Counted from the first letter of the stretch, positions 1 to 11,439 are shown. The stretch: 64,000 nucleotides of DNA from Sarcophilus harrisii (GCF_902635505.1 NC_045427.1:197840422-197904421); one strand, 5' to 3'. A program made the numbers and translations. The notes: a model not told the origin generated them from the letters alone.

Positions 1-762
1 CTCTAAAGGAAATCTCACTTAATTTTTTATAACATAACAGTTTTTGTTTCAAAACAATAATATGCAAGTGATAGAAACTGACAGAATCTCATAATAGAAA
101 TTTTTTGACAATTAAAGTTCATCAAATTAATTTTTACATTTTAACTAATGTGTTGAGACAATTAGCCTTAGTTTCCAAGAAGCTCTTAGCACTTTGGGAA
201 ATAAGTCAGCATTTGAAAGGATCTTTTGCGTTCATTTTCATTGTCTTAATTGTTTTAAGCATCTTAAAATTACTTAGATTTGTGTCAAACAATTCATTTT
301 AATTTTAGGGATACTTCTGAATTTTTAAGGGTTCAAGAGTAGTTTGAAGACCCAATATACCCAATATACAATACAATATATACAATATACCCAAATGTCT
401 CTCTGATTTCTCACTCCTATGAATATACCTTTTAGTGACATCCTTTTTGGATGTCCTTCATGGTTATTTATCATTTCATTAAGTTACAATAGGATGGATA
501 TGCATTAATGGTAATACAGACATTTACCTAATTATATTTGCTAAAAGAAAAAAACTTTCCTTTTTTTCTTATTTAAAATTATTACAAGTATTTATATCAG
601 AACATCTTATCACTGTGCTAATATATTGAAGTTATTTTTACTTTTTTAAAAATCACATTCTCCTGTAGTATATTTTAATGCTAAATGACTCTTATTTTTA
701 GGTTGTTTTTCCATTTTACTTTAAAGCATCTTTTTTCATAAACATGTTACAAAACCTGAATT
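1..762. other. AT-rich unique sequence, possible 3' UTR of upstream gene
   Basis: No recognisable repeat and no convincing coding exon. A short direct repeat of 'cccaatata'-type units lies at about 349-393. By mammalian gene order the gene upstream of SLC30A6 is SPAST, and this stretch could be part of its long 3' UTR. That is inference only; no spastin coding sequence was found in the window. Confidence 0.3.
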
Positions 763-776
763 AAAACATAATAGTG

Positions 777-923
777 GGGGCAGCTAGGTGGCGCAGTGGA
801 TAGAAAGCACCAGTCCTGAAGTCAAGAGGACTGTTCAAATCTAACCTCAGACATTTAACACTTCCTAGCTGTGTGACCCTGGACAAGTCACTTGACCGCA
901 ATTGCTTTAACAAAAAGCAAAAC
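777..923 (+). repeat. tRNA-derived marsupial SINE (WSINE1-like)
   Basis: The head has a tRNA-like A box (tggcgcagtggatag) and B box (gttcaaatc). The body has the 'gctgtgtgaccctggacaag' core and a short A-rich tail. A perfect 14-bp target-site duplication, aaaacataatagtg, flanks it (763-776 and 924-937), so it is a complete and fairly young insertion. Confidence 0.9.
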
Positions 924-1061
924 AAAACATAATAGTGTTTGTTTCAAGTAATCATTTTGTAGTACTTGTTAACAGAAACAGGTGTTTTTAACTTTAAAAT
1001 CAAGCTTAAATGGTGCTCCTTTTGAGATTTTCTGTTTTGCCCATTGGTTGATTTATTAAAA

Positions 1062-1067
1062 AATAAA
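1062..1067 (+). promoter_or_regulatory. Candidate poly(A) signal AATAAA
   Basis: AATAAA sits in unique sequence and is followed within about 40 bases by a T/G-rich stretch (ttttgtggcagtgg), the layout of a mammalian cleavage site. It would suit the 3' end of a + strand gene to the left (SPAST by synteny). AT-rich DNA gives many chance AATAAA sites, so support is weak. Confidence 0.25.
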
Positions 1068-1522
1068 CTTTTGACTTTAATTGCTATTGATAAACCTTTT
1101 GTGGCAGTGGGACAGAACAGGTGTTTGGACAAAGCAAGAAACAAACTAATCATTAACTCATGGTATCTTTAGGTTGAAAGATCATTTCTAAAGAGTGCCT
1201 ACTTGTCTGTATCTGTCACATATCATACAACCACGTTTTGAGCTCAGGGAACACCCAGAAGAATAATAAAGAATACAACATTTAGATATATAGATATAGA
1301 TAGCAAAAACTGCTATGGGAAAATAGACTATTTTTGTCTAGTATTTCTCATTTCTTTTCAGTAAGGATAGATTCACGTTGCTATTTTCAGTTATTGTGAC
1401 CTCTGAAACTTTATTTCAAAAAGCAGTAAATGGAAAGATTAAAATACAGTCAGTAAGTTCACTTTGAAATCATTTCAGCATTTGAGAATTTACTTGATTG
1501 TTATGTTAATGTTACATGGTTA

Positions 1523-1653
1523 GAGGCAGCTAAATGGTGCGCATGCCCTGAGTTCAAATTCAACCTTAGACACTTAATACTTCCTATCTATGTGACTGAG
1601 CAAGAAACTTAATTCCAATTTCCTCAGCAAAAAAGGGCAGAGGGTGGGGAGAC
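1523..1653 (+). repeat. Degraded tRNA-derived SINE
   Basis: Same family as the SINE at 777, but with a deletion in the tRNA-like head and more substitutions. A flanking duplication ttacatggtta (1512-1522 and 1654-1664) marks the insertion. Confidence 0.8.
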
Positions 1654-2518
1654 TTACATGGTTAAATACAAAGTTTCGTGGTTAATTTTTTTTTTGTATG
1701 TTGGACCTAAATAATCTCAAAACAAAAGAAAGAAGAAGAAACAGTTAATTCACATCTCATCTTTTCTCTATAATTTGGTGATGGTAAGTGCTCTGCTAGA
1801 ACTGTTGATTCAAAAAAAATTTTTTCATAGTTCACAAAGTTTGTGAAATATCGTGCTTTGCATCTTAATATTTTATTTTATTGAGAAAATAACATGAAGA
1901 TGTGACACAAATTAATACTTTTTTATTCCAAATAAAATAATTTATCTAGTAATTTTTATTCTACATTTCTCAAGTGAAGTAAGGTATTGTGAAGTCAAAT
2001 TTGATTTTGTAGTGTTAGATTTTTAAAAGATTTGAGTATTTGATCTCTTAAGATATTGTCACTTAATGATGCCAAGCAACTTGCAGAGAACCCATTCAGT
2101 TTTTTTTAATATGTCTGTGTGCACATGCGCACACATACACACACACACATATATAAAACTGAAAACTAATGTATGTTGGGGATGGTAAATTTCCCTTCAA
2201 TAGAGTTTTTCAAGTAGAAGTTAGATGTACAAATCAGGTTTGTTGGGAGGATTTTTGTTTAGGCATAGGTTAGATTACATGACCTTGAAATTCCATTAAG
2301 AAAACTGTGGTTTTAGAAAAAATAGGCCATATCTTTCCACCCAGAAAAAAAGGACTTTATCTAAAGTTAGTTAGAAGGAATTTATTTTGTCATTTTGGTG
2401 ATGTCTGTATTCTGACAGCCTGGAAATAGATTATATTGTTGTGCTTTCATCAGAAAACCCACTTTTTTATAAGAAAATTAATTGGTCATTGAGTATTTTT
2501 AACTTTTCCTGGTAAATA

Positions 2519-2712
2519 ATACTAGGGAAAGCAGCATGGGACAAAGACAGGAGGACCAAATTTGGAGTTAGGATTCAGTTTGAATTCAGTTCTGCCATTT
2601 CTACTTTATTTACTATATATGATTAGATACTTATCCTTTCTAAGCCTCCTTAAATGAAGATGCTAAATTATATGATCTAAGTTACTTTTCACCTTTGAAT
2701 CTGTAATACTGT
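2519..2712 (+). repeat. MIR-like SINE relic
   Basis: The layout 'gggacaaagac... ggattcagtttgaattcagttctgcc... ttatcctttctaagcctcc' matches a diverged MIR with its tRNA-like head, core and 3' end in order. It is ancient and carries many substitutions. Confidence 0.55.
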
Positions 2713-2714
2713 TA

Positions 2715-2880
2715 AGCTTTTAATTTAATTGAATTCAACAAATGTTTTCCTTCCTACTAAATAGAAAACCTTGTATAGGCAATAATTCAAAGGCTACAAA
2801 GATGATAAAGACAAATCCTTGATTTTTAAACTCTATATAGTATAATAGAGACAAATTAACAAAATGCAAAGTAACATATG
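2715..2880 (-). repeat. L2-type LINE 3' end relic, antisense
   Basis: 'gaattcaacaaatgttttccttcc' followed by 'ggctacaaagatgataaag' is a degraded antisense L2 3' end, whose usual form reads tcaacaaatatttattgagc... then ggggatacaaag. Confidence 0.4.
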
Positions 2881-2921
2881 GTAACTTCAATTAAAAAAAT
2901 GTGCTCTGTAGTTGTGGAGAT

Positions 2922-2959
2922 TAAGAAATATTTCACAAAATAAGAAATATTTCACAAAA
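2922..2959. repeat. 19-bp tandem duplication
   Basis: A 19-base unit beginning taagaaatatttcac is present twice, head to tail, without a difference. It is a recent slippage-type duplication in otherwise unremarkable sequence. Confidence 0.9.
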
Positions 2960-3000
2960 TAGGCAGCAAACGGACTGAGCCAAGAAGAATAGGAAGGGTT

Positions 3001-3685
3001 TTTGTTTTGTTTTGTTTTGTTTTTTAATTAAAGCTTTTTATTTACAAAACCATATGCATGGGTAATTTTCCAACATTGACCCTTGCAAAACCTTTTGTTC
3101 CAAATTTGCCCCTCTTTCCCCCCACCCCCTCTCCTAGCTGGCAGGTATTCCAATACATGTTAAATGTTAAATCCAACGTATGCATACATATTTATACAGT
3201 TATCTTACTGCATAAGAAAAATCAGATCTAGAAAGAAAAAAAAAAACCTGAAAAAACAAAATCCAAGCAAACAACAGTGTAAAAGCTATGTTGTAGTCCA
3301 TACTCAATTTCCACAGTCCTCTATCTGGGTGTGGATGGCTCTCTTCATCACTGCACAAGTGGAACTGATTTGAATCATCTCATGGTTGAAGAGAGCCACA
3401 TCTATCAGAATTGATCGAAGTATAGTCTTGTTGCCATGTATAATGATCTCTTGGTTCTCCTCATTTCATTCAGCATCAGTTTATGTATGTCTTTCCAAGC
3501 GTCTTTGAAATCCTCCTGTTGGTCGTTTCTTACAGAACAATAATATTCCATAGCATTCATACACCATAATTTATTCAGTCATTCTCCATTTGATGGACAT
3601 TCATTCAGTTTCCAGTTTCTTGCCACTATGAAAAGGGCTGCCACAAACATTTTTGCACATGTGGGTCCCTTTCCCTCTTATTTTT
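3001..3685 (-). repeat. L1 3' end, 5'-truncated, antisense
   Basis: It starts with a T/G-rich tail (TTTTG repeats, complement of CAAAA), then the marsupial L1 3' UTR (catatgcatgggtaatttt, cccccaccccctctcctag) and the last part of ORF2 in reverse. ORF2 coding is broken and short. Confidence 0.9.
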
Positions 3686-4140
3686 GTAATCACAGAACCT
3701 AGCAAAGTACCTTGCAGATTGTAAATTATTATTTGTCTTAATATTGAATTGAATAAATAAAAATGTTTTGCCATGCTAAAAGGCAGATGTCAAGAAGAAT
3801 CTTATAGAATTTCTTAAATGCTTTTCAAATGATGAATTTATTCAGTTAAAATCATATGCTCAGACTAATAGCAACTTTTGTTTCTGTGTGGAAAGACATT
3901 TTCAAAGATGAAATATGTAAAATCACATTACAGATCAGCATTACAGATGATCTGTAGTTTTAATAAGGAATACTAACTTTGAACCCTTACTAAGCACAAT
4001 ACTATCCTTAAAAAAGACTTCCACTTTTCTCAGGAATTTCTCAGACATTTCCAAAAACACTATGTTCCATTATTATTATTTTATCATTTCATCAACAAAT
4101 TTGCATCAAACTGGAAAAGGGACTTGCAAAATTCCTTAAT
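3686..4140. other. Unassigned AT-rich sequence
   Basis: No gene seen. The first part resembles a short L2 tail (agcaaagtaccttgcag... attgaattgaataaa). The rest shows no repeat or exon that I recognise. Confidence 0.4.
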
Positions 4141-4154
4141 AAAGATTGCTCTAC

Positions 4155-6206
4155 AATTTGGAATTATGCCAAAAGGGCTATCAAGCTGCATACCCTTCAA
4201 TTTAGCAGTTTTTCTAGTGGGCTTGTATTCTTTTTTTTTTTTTTTTTTTTTTAATAGCCTTTTATTTACAGGATATATACATGGGTAACTTTACAGCATT
4301 AACAATTGCCAAACCTCTTGTTCCAATTTTTCACCTCTTACCCACCCCCTCCCCTAGATGGCAGGATGACCAGTACAGGTTAAATATATAAAAATATAAA
4401 TTAGATACGCAATAAGTATACATGACCAAAACGTTATTTTGCTGTACAAAAAGAATCAGACTCTGAAATATTGTACAATTAGCTTGTGAAGGAAATCAAA
4501 AATGCAGGTGTGCATAAATATAGGTATTGGGAGTTCAATGTAATGGTTTTTAGTCATCTCCCAGAGTTCTTTTTCTGGGCATAGCTAGTTCAGTTCATTA
4601 CTGCTCCATTAGAAATGATTTGGTTGATCTCGTTGCTGAGGATGGCCTGGTCCATCAGAACTGGTCATCATATAGTATTGTTGTTGAAGTATATAATGAT
4701 CTCCTGGTCCTGCTCATTTCACTCAGCATCAGTTCGTGTAAGTCTCTCCAGGCCTTTCTGAAATCATCCTGTTGGTCATTTCTTACAGAACAGTAATATT
4801 CCATAATTTTCATATACCACAATTTATTCAGCCATTCTCCAACTGATGGACATCCATTCAGTTTCCAGTTTCTAGCCACTACAAAAAGGGCTGCCACAAA
4901 CATTCGTGCACATACAGGTCCCTTTCCCTTCTTTATAATCTCTTTGGGATATAATCCCAGTAGTAACACTGCTGGATCAAAGGGTATGCACAGTTTGATA
5001 ACTTTTTGAGCATAGTTCCAAACTACTCTCCAAAATGGTTGGATTCGTTCACAACTCCACCAACAATGCATCAATGTCCCAGTTTTCCCACATCCCCTCC
5101 AACAATCATCATTATTTTTTCCTGTCATCTTAGCCAATCTGACAGGTGTGTAGTGGTATCTTAGAGTTGTCTTAATTTGCATTTCTCTGATTAATAATGA
5201 CTTGGAGCATCTTTTCATATGACTAGAAATAGTTTCAATTTCTTCATCTGAGAATTGTCTGTTCATATCCTTTGACCATTTTTCAATTAGAGAATGGCTT
5301 GATTTTTTATAAATTAGAGTTAATTCTCTATATATTTTGGAAATGAGGCCTTTATCAGAACCTTTGACTGTAAAAATATTTTCCCAGTTTATTGCTTCCC
5401 TTCTAATCTTGTCTGCATTAGTTTTGTTTGTACAAAAACTTTTCAGTTTGGTATAATCGAAATTTTCTATTTTGTGATCAGTAATGATCTCTAGTTCTGC
5501 TTTGGTCATAAAAACCTTCAGTGGGCTTGTATTCTAAAGAGATCATGAGGAGGGAAAGGGACCCACATGTGCAATAATGTTTGTGGCAGCCTTTTTTGTA
5601 GTGGCAAGAAATTAGAAATTGAGTAGATGCCCATCACTGGAGAATGGCTGAATAAGTTATGTTATATAAATGTTACGGGATGTTATTGTTCTGTAAGAAA
5701 TGATTGGCAAGATGATTCCAGAGAGGCATGGAGAGACTTACATGAACTGATGCTAAGTGAAATGAGCAAAACCAGGAGATCATTTATACACAGCAACAGC
5801 AAGATTATACGATGATCATTTTTGAAGGACATGACTCTCTTCAGCAATGACATGATTTGGGCCAGTTCCAATGGTCTTCTAATGAAGAAAGCCATGTACA
5901 CCCAGAGAGAAGACAGTGGGAACTGAATGTGGACCATAACATAACATTTTGACTTTTTGTTGTTGTTTGCTTGCATTTTGTTTTCTTTCTAATTTTTTTC
6001 CCTTTTTGATCTGATTTTATTTTTGGGTAGCATGATATTTGTGGAAATATATATATATATATAAGAATTACACATTTAACATATATTAGATCACTTGTCA
6101 TCTAGGGGAAAGGGTGGAAGAAGGGAGGGAAAAAATGAGAACACAAGATTTTTTAAGGGTGAATATTGAAAATTATCAATTTATATATTTTGAAAATAAA
6201 AGTAAA
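4155..6206 (+). repeat. Older L1 3' end, split by a younger L1
   Basis: ORF2 tail and 3' UTR in the + direction, in two parts (4155-4231 and 5536-6206) separated by an antisense L1. The two parts are contiguous in L1: the left stops at 'gggcttgtattct' and the right resumes at 'aaagagatcatgagg'. The outer target-site duplication aaagattgctctac (4141-4154 and 6207-6220) shows it as one insertion. The right part encodes an ORF2 tail beginning near 5627 (GEWLNKLCYINVTGCYCSVR) and ends in an A-rich tail. An (AT)n tract at 6047-6064 lies in the 3' UTR. Confidence 0.93.
4232..5519 (-). mobile_element. Young 5'-truncated L1 with open ORF2 tail
   Basis: This antisense L1 begins with a run of about 22 T (the poly(A) tail), then a 3' UTR, then the C-terminal end of ORF2. 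The ORF2 part stays open for 284 codons (4655-5509). It carries the Cys/His motif typical of the L1 ORF2 C-terminus (CWRGCGKTGTLMHCWWSC), then IPFDPAVLLLGLYP and RMFVAALFVVARNW. The endonuclease and reverse-transcriptase domains are missing through ordinary 5' truncation, so it cannot move by itself. A perfect 16-bp duplication, agtgggcttgtattct (4216-4231 and 5520-5535), and the intact reading frame mark it as one of the youngest insertions here. Confidence 0.95.
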
Positions 6207-6220
6207 AAAGATTGCTCTAC

Positions 6221-6556
6221 TCTAATAAAATGTATGTTATATTTGAATGGAGGGAAAATCAATGTGTATTATATTAGTAAAAGCTCTCAAACTTATAGGG
6301 AGTTAGTAAGTAGAAGATGCTGACAGTCTAAGATTATTAACATCTCAACTATTTGCTATTAGCTGTGGTTTACCCATGAGAAATAATGGATTTGAGCATT
6401 TGTTTTAAACAGTAGTTACATACTGCAAAGATCTGTTGTAGCATTCTCTCTACAACATATTCTAGTCCCTCCACAATTTGAAGGATATTTTTCAAGAGTT
6501 GCTGTGGTAAAAAAAAAATTAAAAAATACATGCTTATATGTATGTATTATTTTCCT
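6221..6556. other. Unassigned AT-rich sequence
   Basis: Nothing recognised: no exon, no flanking duplication, only a short A-run near 6510. Confidence 0.4.
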
Positions 6557-7362
6557 TCATTCTTGACAGGACCAAAATGGTATCATTATGTTAGGGTCAA
6601 ATGATAATGTGTCTGACTGGTTAATCAGACCAATATACACTTGGAGTACTCTCCCACAGGTTAGGCACAAATAGTTCATATGAACATTGGGAATGGGCTC
6701 TCTAAATTTGTCCATCTCACATTTCTTTGAGCTAATCCAATTGAGTTTGCTCATGTAGCACAGTACTTTCTCTGACATGCTGGGCAGTCTTGTGTCAGTG
6801 TCTCCCATGTCATATAATCAATTCCAGAGTTCTTAAGACCTTGAGAGTATCCTTGTATTGCTTTTTCTGACCACCTTATGAGCACTTGCCTTGTGTGAGT
6901 TGTCTGTAAGTTCTCTGTCTGTTAGGCATGTATGTGTTTGGCATTAGAACAACATGGTCAGCTCATCAAAGTAAACTCTACAACAGACTTGGAATGCTTG
7001 GCACTTTAGTTAAAGAATGGATCTCAATTTTTGTATTTTGTCCTGTCAGGTGATTTTCAGAATTTTCCTAAGACAATTCAAAGGGAAAGATTAAGTTTTG
7101 CTGGCATGGGGCTGGTATACTATCCAGGTTTCACAAGTATACAACAATGAGGTCAGCACAATGGTTCTCAAGACTTTCAGTTTGGTAGTCAGTGTAATAT
7201 CTTTCCTCTCCCACATCTTCCTTTGGAGCCTCCCCAAAACTGAAATGCTCTGGAATGCGTGTCAACCTCTATCAATGTGTACATCAATGGTACATTGTAT
7301 TGCTCATTCTACTACTCATTTTGCTGTAACCTGATGGTTTCATGTATAATGTGATGCTGGCT

Positions 7363-7841
7363 TGTTGTGTCCTGCTTTCTAGAGCCCCCAAGTTGGAGTG
7401 ACAAAACGTACTGTGCTTTCTAAAGTCCCCACACCAGGGTGATTAAAATATCCTGCTTTCTAGAGCCCCAAAATTGGGGTGACAAAACACACTGTGCTTT
7501 CTAGAGCCCCCATACCTTCCTAGTGGAGAAGTGATGAGGCAGGACTCCTGAGGATGGTGGAAAAATGGAGTCCCTTTATTTCAAGGACTTTCCCCTTTAT
7601 ATACTGTAACAAAAACAACTGTGCATGTGAGACCACATAAACAACTTGCTATGTACTTTGCCACCTGGTATCACTCTGCTTCACTCTCAATAAAGAATGT
7701 CATCGCCCCCTCACTTCTCAGGAAGGCCAAGAGCCCTTAGAGGAGATGGGGAGCCGAACCAGACATTGTCAGCAGGTTCCCCCTGGGCTGAAAGGTCTTA
7801 CACCTTACCCAGAGTTTCCCCACTAACTGTCACCCTCTACG
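7363..7841 (-). repeat. 3' LTR of the class II ERV fossil
   Basis: It matches the LTR at 9833-10244 through most of its length (for example 'gatggtggaaaaatggagtc', 'ggagatggggagccgaacc'). It is longer because a block of about 80 bp beginning 'cctgctttctagagcccc' occurs twice near its left end. Confidence 0.85.
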
Positions 7842-9832
7842 TCTACCTTTTTGTTTTAATCAAAGCAGGTATATACCAGTGGTTAAATCTGTTAGCAGGA
7901 TCACACAGGCAAGTTGTAATATCATCCAAGCAAGTAGTAACATAACAAACAATATGAATAATCAAAATACCATATAAGATTTTCATGAATCCCAGAAGGA
8001 AGGTGTAAAAAATAACTATAAATTCACAACCACACATACACCTCCCTCGGCAGACAAGAGACATTCCAAAGCCAATCTATTGTCCATCATTTCATGTGTC
8101 GGAATCCAATAATCCCTGGAAGTTTTGAAGTCCTGCATTAGTCTTGTTGAGAATTATTTTTGATGTTCATGAGTACACAAAAGGTTAACTGTTAGGCTTT
8201 TTCAGCGGTGGGCACAGTCAGCAATAAAACCATCTGATGTTTCTTGGGTGGTCTTTGTTTCAAGGGTCTTCTCTTTTTCCGTCTCTCTCTGATAGGTTCT
8301 TTTTCCTCCTCTCAGGTTCCTTCTCCATCTGTTGAGATACAAGAAAACCCTCTTCCCCCAAGCAGTTAACCTATCTGGTCTCCTATTCACCACTTTCTGG
8401 ATCTCTCCAATTCATCTGGCTATTATCTAAAGATAGTAGAGCTGCTCAAACTATACACTGCCCTACCTGCCAGTTATGAAACCTGTTGGCCACAGCCAGT
8501 GCATTTCCATCAAAAATCAAAAAGGTTTTAATATAAAGTTTAGACATTCTCTAGAGTTATCTGTGGCTCTCCCTCTCATTTTTGGAGGAGCATCTTGATG
8601 TCTTCAAATTTCCATCTCAGAGGGATAGCACCAATTTCAGTTGCTATTGATCCTCCTATGCCAGACATATTGCCGCAATATTTGGCCAGTGGCTAGGATA
8701 TTAGCTACATGTTCTCCAGTTTCCCAGATCAGTGTATGGATAGATACCGTTTTGTAAGCACTCTCAGGAGGTAAAATGGTCAAGCCAATAGAGTGTGGAG
8801 GCAGGGGATCTATAGGCAGTACAGGGACAGGTTTCAGCTCTCTAGGGGATATCTCAGTAGTCCCAGCTGCACACAGCTCTATTCTCCCTAATTACAAGCC
8901 CCACAGGCTTGCTTAAAGAGTTTCTGGGTGTAATAGTTGCTGTCATGCCCCAAGTGTTTTTTGCCTTGGGGCCCTGGAGCAAAGCCCTATTTCTTGTCAT
9001 GAGGAAATAGGGGATGGGCAAAAGTGCTTCATGAGCAGTGCTTATGGTGTCACTACCCCTCCTACTCATCTTCCTCCCACCCTTGAAGGAGGAGAATCAG
9101 CAGATGGGGACTATCCTAAGGACACATGCTCAGGTGTAGGCAGAATTGAAAATGAGCTTTGAAGGTGAAAAGGAAGCTCATCAGCAAGGTATTTAATTCC
9201 TTTTCTGCCCAATAGGCAATGGCAATATTTAACTCTCTCCTCACCGAACTAGCAATGCCCTGCAAACCTCTTAGAGTAGGAAAAACCAATATAAATCAGT
9301 AAAATACTAAAAAGGACTTCCTTAGCTCTGCCCCAGGTTCTGTATCCTCCAGGGCTACAGGCACCAATCCTCTGCTTGTTTTTCTCATATTTCCTGGTTT
9401 GACCACCCAAGTTAAAATCTTTTCTTGTTTTAAAACTTGTATGATTCTTTAAAACTAATTTTACTCCATTGTATTCAGTTGTTTTCCCACTAACTTCCAC
9501 ATCTCTGGCTCCAAACTGTCCCCCTTACAAAGCCACGGATACTCCAGAGCATCTGAGAACTCAGTGATCTGCTTCCCAGTAACCAACAAACCTTGCTTCT
9601 CTGTTGATGTAGCTAATCCTGCTTCATATTTCCCTCAGGAGGGAGGCTCTTTTCTTAGTGTCTGCCTCATTTTGGTAGAAAAAACTAGACTAATCCCTTA
9701 CTAATTCTTCCGCTTGCCTATTTCTATACTTACCCTTCCAGGTCACGAGGACTTCTCCACTGAACTCAGCTGATCCTGTCAGTTGAGCTGATTTGTATAG
9801 AACCCACCTAAAGCCCCATGTTAGGCACCAAA

Positions 9833-10244
9833 TGTATCCTGCTTTCTAGAGCCCCCAAGTTGGGGTGACATACTGTTGTTTTCTAGAGCCCCCATGCCAG
9901 GGTGATTAAGATATATCTTCCTACTGGAGAAGTGATGAGGTGGGACTCCTGAGGATGGTGGAAAAATGGAGTCCATTTATTTCAAGGACTTTCCCCATTA
10001 TATAAGAAAAACAACACTGTGCATGTGGGACCACATAAACAACTTGCTATAGTATGTAGTTTGCCACCTGGTATCACTCTGCTTCAATCTCAACACAGAT
10101 TGTCACCGCCCCCTGACTTCTCAGGAAGGCTGAGAGCCCTTAGGGGAGATGGGGAGCCGAACCAGACATTGTTAGCAGGTTCTCTCTGGGCTGAAGGGTC
10201 TTATACCTCACCCAGAGTTTCCTCACTGACTGTGACCCTCTACA
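9833..10244 (-). repeat. 5' LTR of the class II ERV fossil
   Basis: Partner of the LTR at 7363-7841, with TG...CA ends on the + strand. The primer-site-like sequence lies immediately to its left. Confidence 0.85.
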
Positions 10245-10504
10245 GTGGCTGATGGATTACCTGTGTTTTTTTGGTTTTAACTGTTAGAATAAAATTAGCA
10301 GCAGAGAATCAATCCATACTTTGTTGCAGTCACATTGACTGTACAATCTTCTGCAAACAAAAAATCATGCACCAGTCTCCACTATGGTCTTGGATAGTAG
10401 CCTTTTCAAATTGAAGAATTTACTTCAATGCCAGAAAGGCTTCCAACCTGCCATAGTTCAATCTCTTCTATAGCATGGCTTTAAGAACCTAAGGTCACTT
10501 CCAT

Positions 10505-10650
10505 GTGAATAAATTTAAAAATCAAGTATTAATAAATAAATCCTTATCATGTATCATATATACTGTGCAAAACATTGAATAGAGAAACAAAAGTTAAACA
10601 GTCACTCTTTTCAAAGAACTAAAATTCTTATTATAGACATCCTGACGAGT
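10505..10650 (-). repeat. L2-type 3' end relic, antisense
   Basis: 'caagtattaataaataaatcc... catgtatcatatatactgtgc... gtcactcttttcaaagaactaaaattcttattatagac' follows the order of antisense L2 3' ends, much diverged. Confidence 0.35.
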
Positions 10651-10671
10651 CTAAAGGGAAATTTTTAGTAG

Positions 10672-10672
<1 letters not shown>

Positions 10673-10709
<37 letters not shown>
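10673..10709. repeat. (AT)n microsatellite
   Basis: About 18 uninterrupted AT repeats. Confidence 0.95.
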
Positions 10710-10711
<2 letters not shown>

Positions 10712-10886
10712 CTTGACTATACAAGGGTACCTTTTCCTAAACATGTTTTAAACATACCTTAAAATAGCAGTTATCTACCTTTAGGTCAAAATTTAGGTAA
10801 AAAAAAAAACAAACCTGAGATGTCAATCCTTAATTTCCCAAATTAATCTATTTAAAAGAGATATTACTAAAATTTTAGACATTTTT

Positions 10887-11361
10887 ATTTTTTTTTATTT
10901 AATAGCCTTTTATTTACAGGATATATGCATGGGTAACTTTACAGCATTAACAATTGCCAAACCTCTTGTTCCAATTTTTCACCTCTTACCCCCCCACCCC
11001 CTCCCCTAGATGGCAGGATGACCAGTAGATGTTAAATATATTAAAATATAAATTAGATACACAATAAGTATACATGACCAAAACGTTATTTTGCTGTACA
11101 AAAAGAATCAGACTCTGAAATATTGTACAATTAGCTTGTGAAGGAAATCAAAAATGCAGGTGTGCATAAATATAGGGATTGGGAATTCAATGTAATGGTT
11201 TTTAGTCATCTCCCAGAGTTCTTTTTCTGGGCATAGCTGGTTCAGTTCATTACTGCTCCATTGGAAATGATTTGGTTGATCTCGTTGCTGAGGATGGCCT
11301 GGTCCATCAGAACTGGTCATCATATAGTATTGTTGAAGTATATAATGATCTCCTGGTCCTG
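10887..11361 (-). mobile_element. Young 5'-truncated L1 3' end
   Basis: Same subfamily as the L1 at 4232 (tttaatagccttttatttac, acaattgccaaacctcttg). Only the 3' UTR and the last codons of ORF2 remain. A 15-bp duplication attttagacattttt flanks it (10872-10886 and 11362-11376). Confidence 0.93.
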
Positions 11362-11439
11362 ATTTTAGACATTTTTTAAACAAAAAATCCTTTAACCCAT
11401 ACCTAAATAATAAAATTTTTGATTACAGCAAAACTATTT

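Larger units (their letters stand above)
7363..10244 (-). mobile_element. Endogenous retrovirus fossil, class II (ERVK-like), internally deleted
   Basis: Two LTR copies (7363-7841 and 9833-10244) flank about 2.0 kb of internal sequence. The orientation is -, so the 5' LTR is on the right. The internal region next to the 5' LTR starts (reverse complement) with TGGTGCCTAACATGGGGC, resembling the lysine-tRNA primer site of betaretrovirus-like elements. A purine-rich stretch precedes the 3' LTR. The flanks ctggct (7357-7362) and gtggct (10245-10250) suggest a 6-bp target duplication with one change. With internal sequence far short of a full provirus and LTRs differing at roughly one site in twelve by eye, it is an old, broken, non-functional copy. 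Confidence 0.8.
6557..10500 (-). repeat. Non-LTR retrotransposon RT tail, split by a fossil ERV
   Basis: Read on the - strand in two parts, 10500-10251 and 7362-6557. The segment near 7190-7110 translates as TTKLKVLRTIVLTSLLYTCE, followed by TWIVYQ. This matches the 'LLYG-CETW' block after the RT domain of many vertebrate LINEs. Further on, 6808-6557 carries a degraded C-terminal finger (LCLTCGRVLQVYIGLINQ) typical of the same kind of LINE. The family is not settled (RTE- or CR1-like); it is not L1. The right-hand part continues the sequence after the ERV insertion ('ggctgatggattacc'). Confidence 0.6.

Noticed and set aside
777-923. tRNA gene suggested by A and B boxes in the SINE heads
   Set aside because: The boxes belong to tRNA-derived SINEs. 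There is no full cloverleaf and each is followed by SINE body and A tail.
4655-5509. 284-codon open frame as a host gene
   Set aside because: It is the C-terminal part of L1 ORF2 (CWRGC...HCWWSC, IPFDPAVLLLGLYP) inside a 5'-truncated L1 with a 16-bp duplication.
7697-10252. Two similar open frames at 7697-7945 and 10019-10252 as a duplicated gene
   Set aside because: They are the same stretch of the two LTRs of one ERV fossil, read on the strand opposite to the element.
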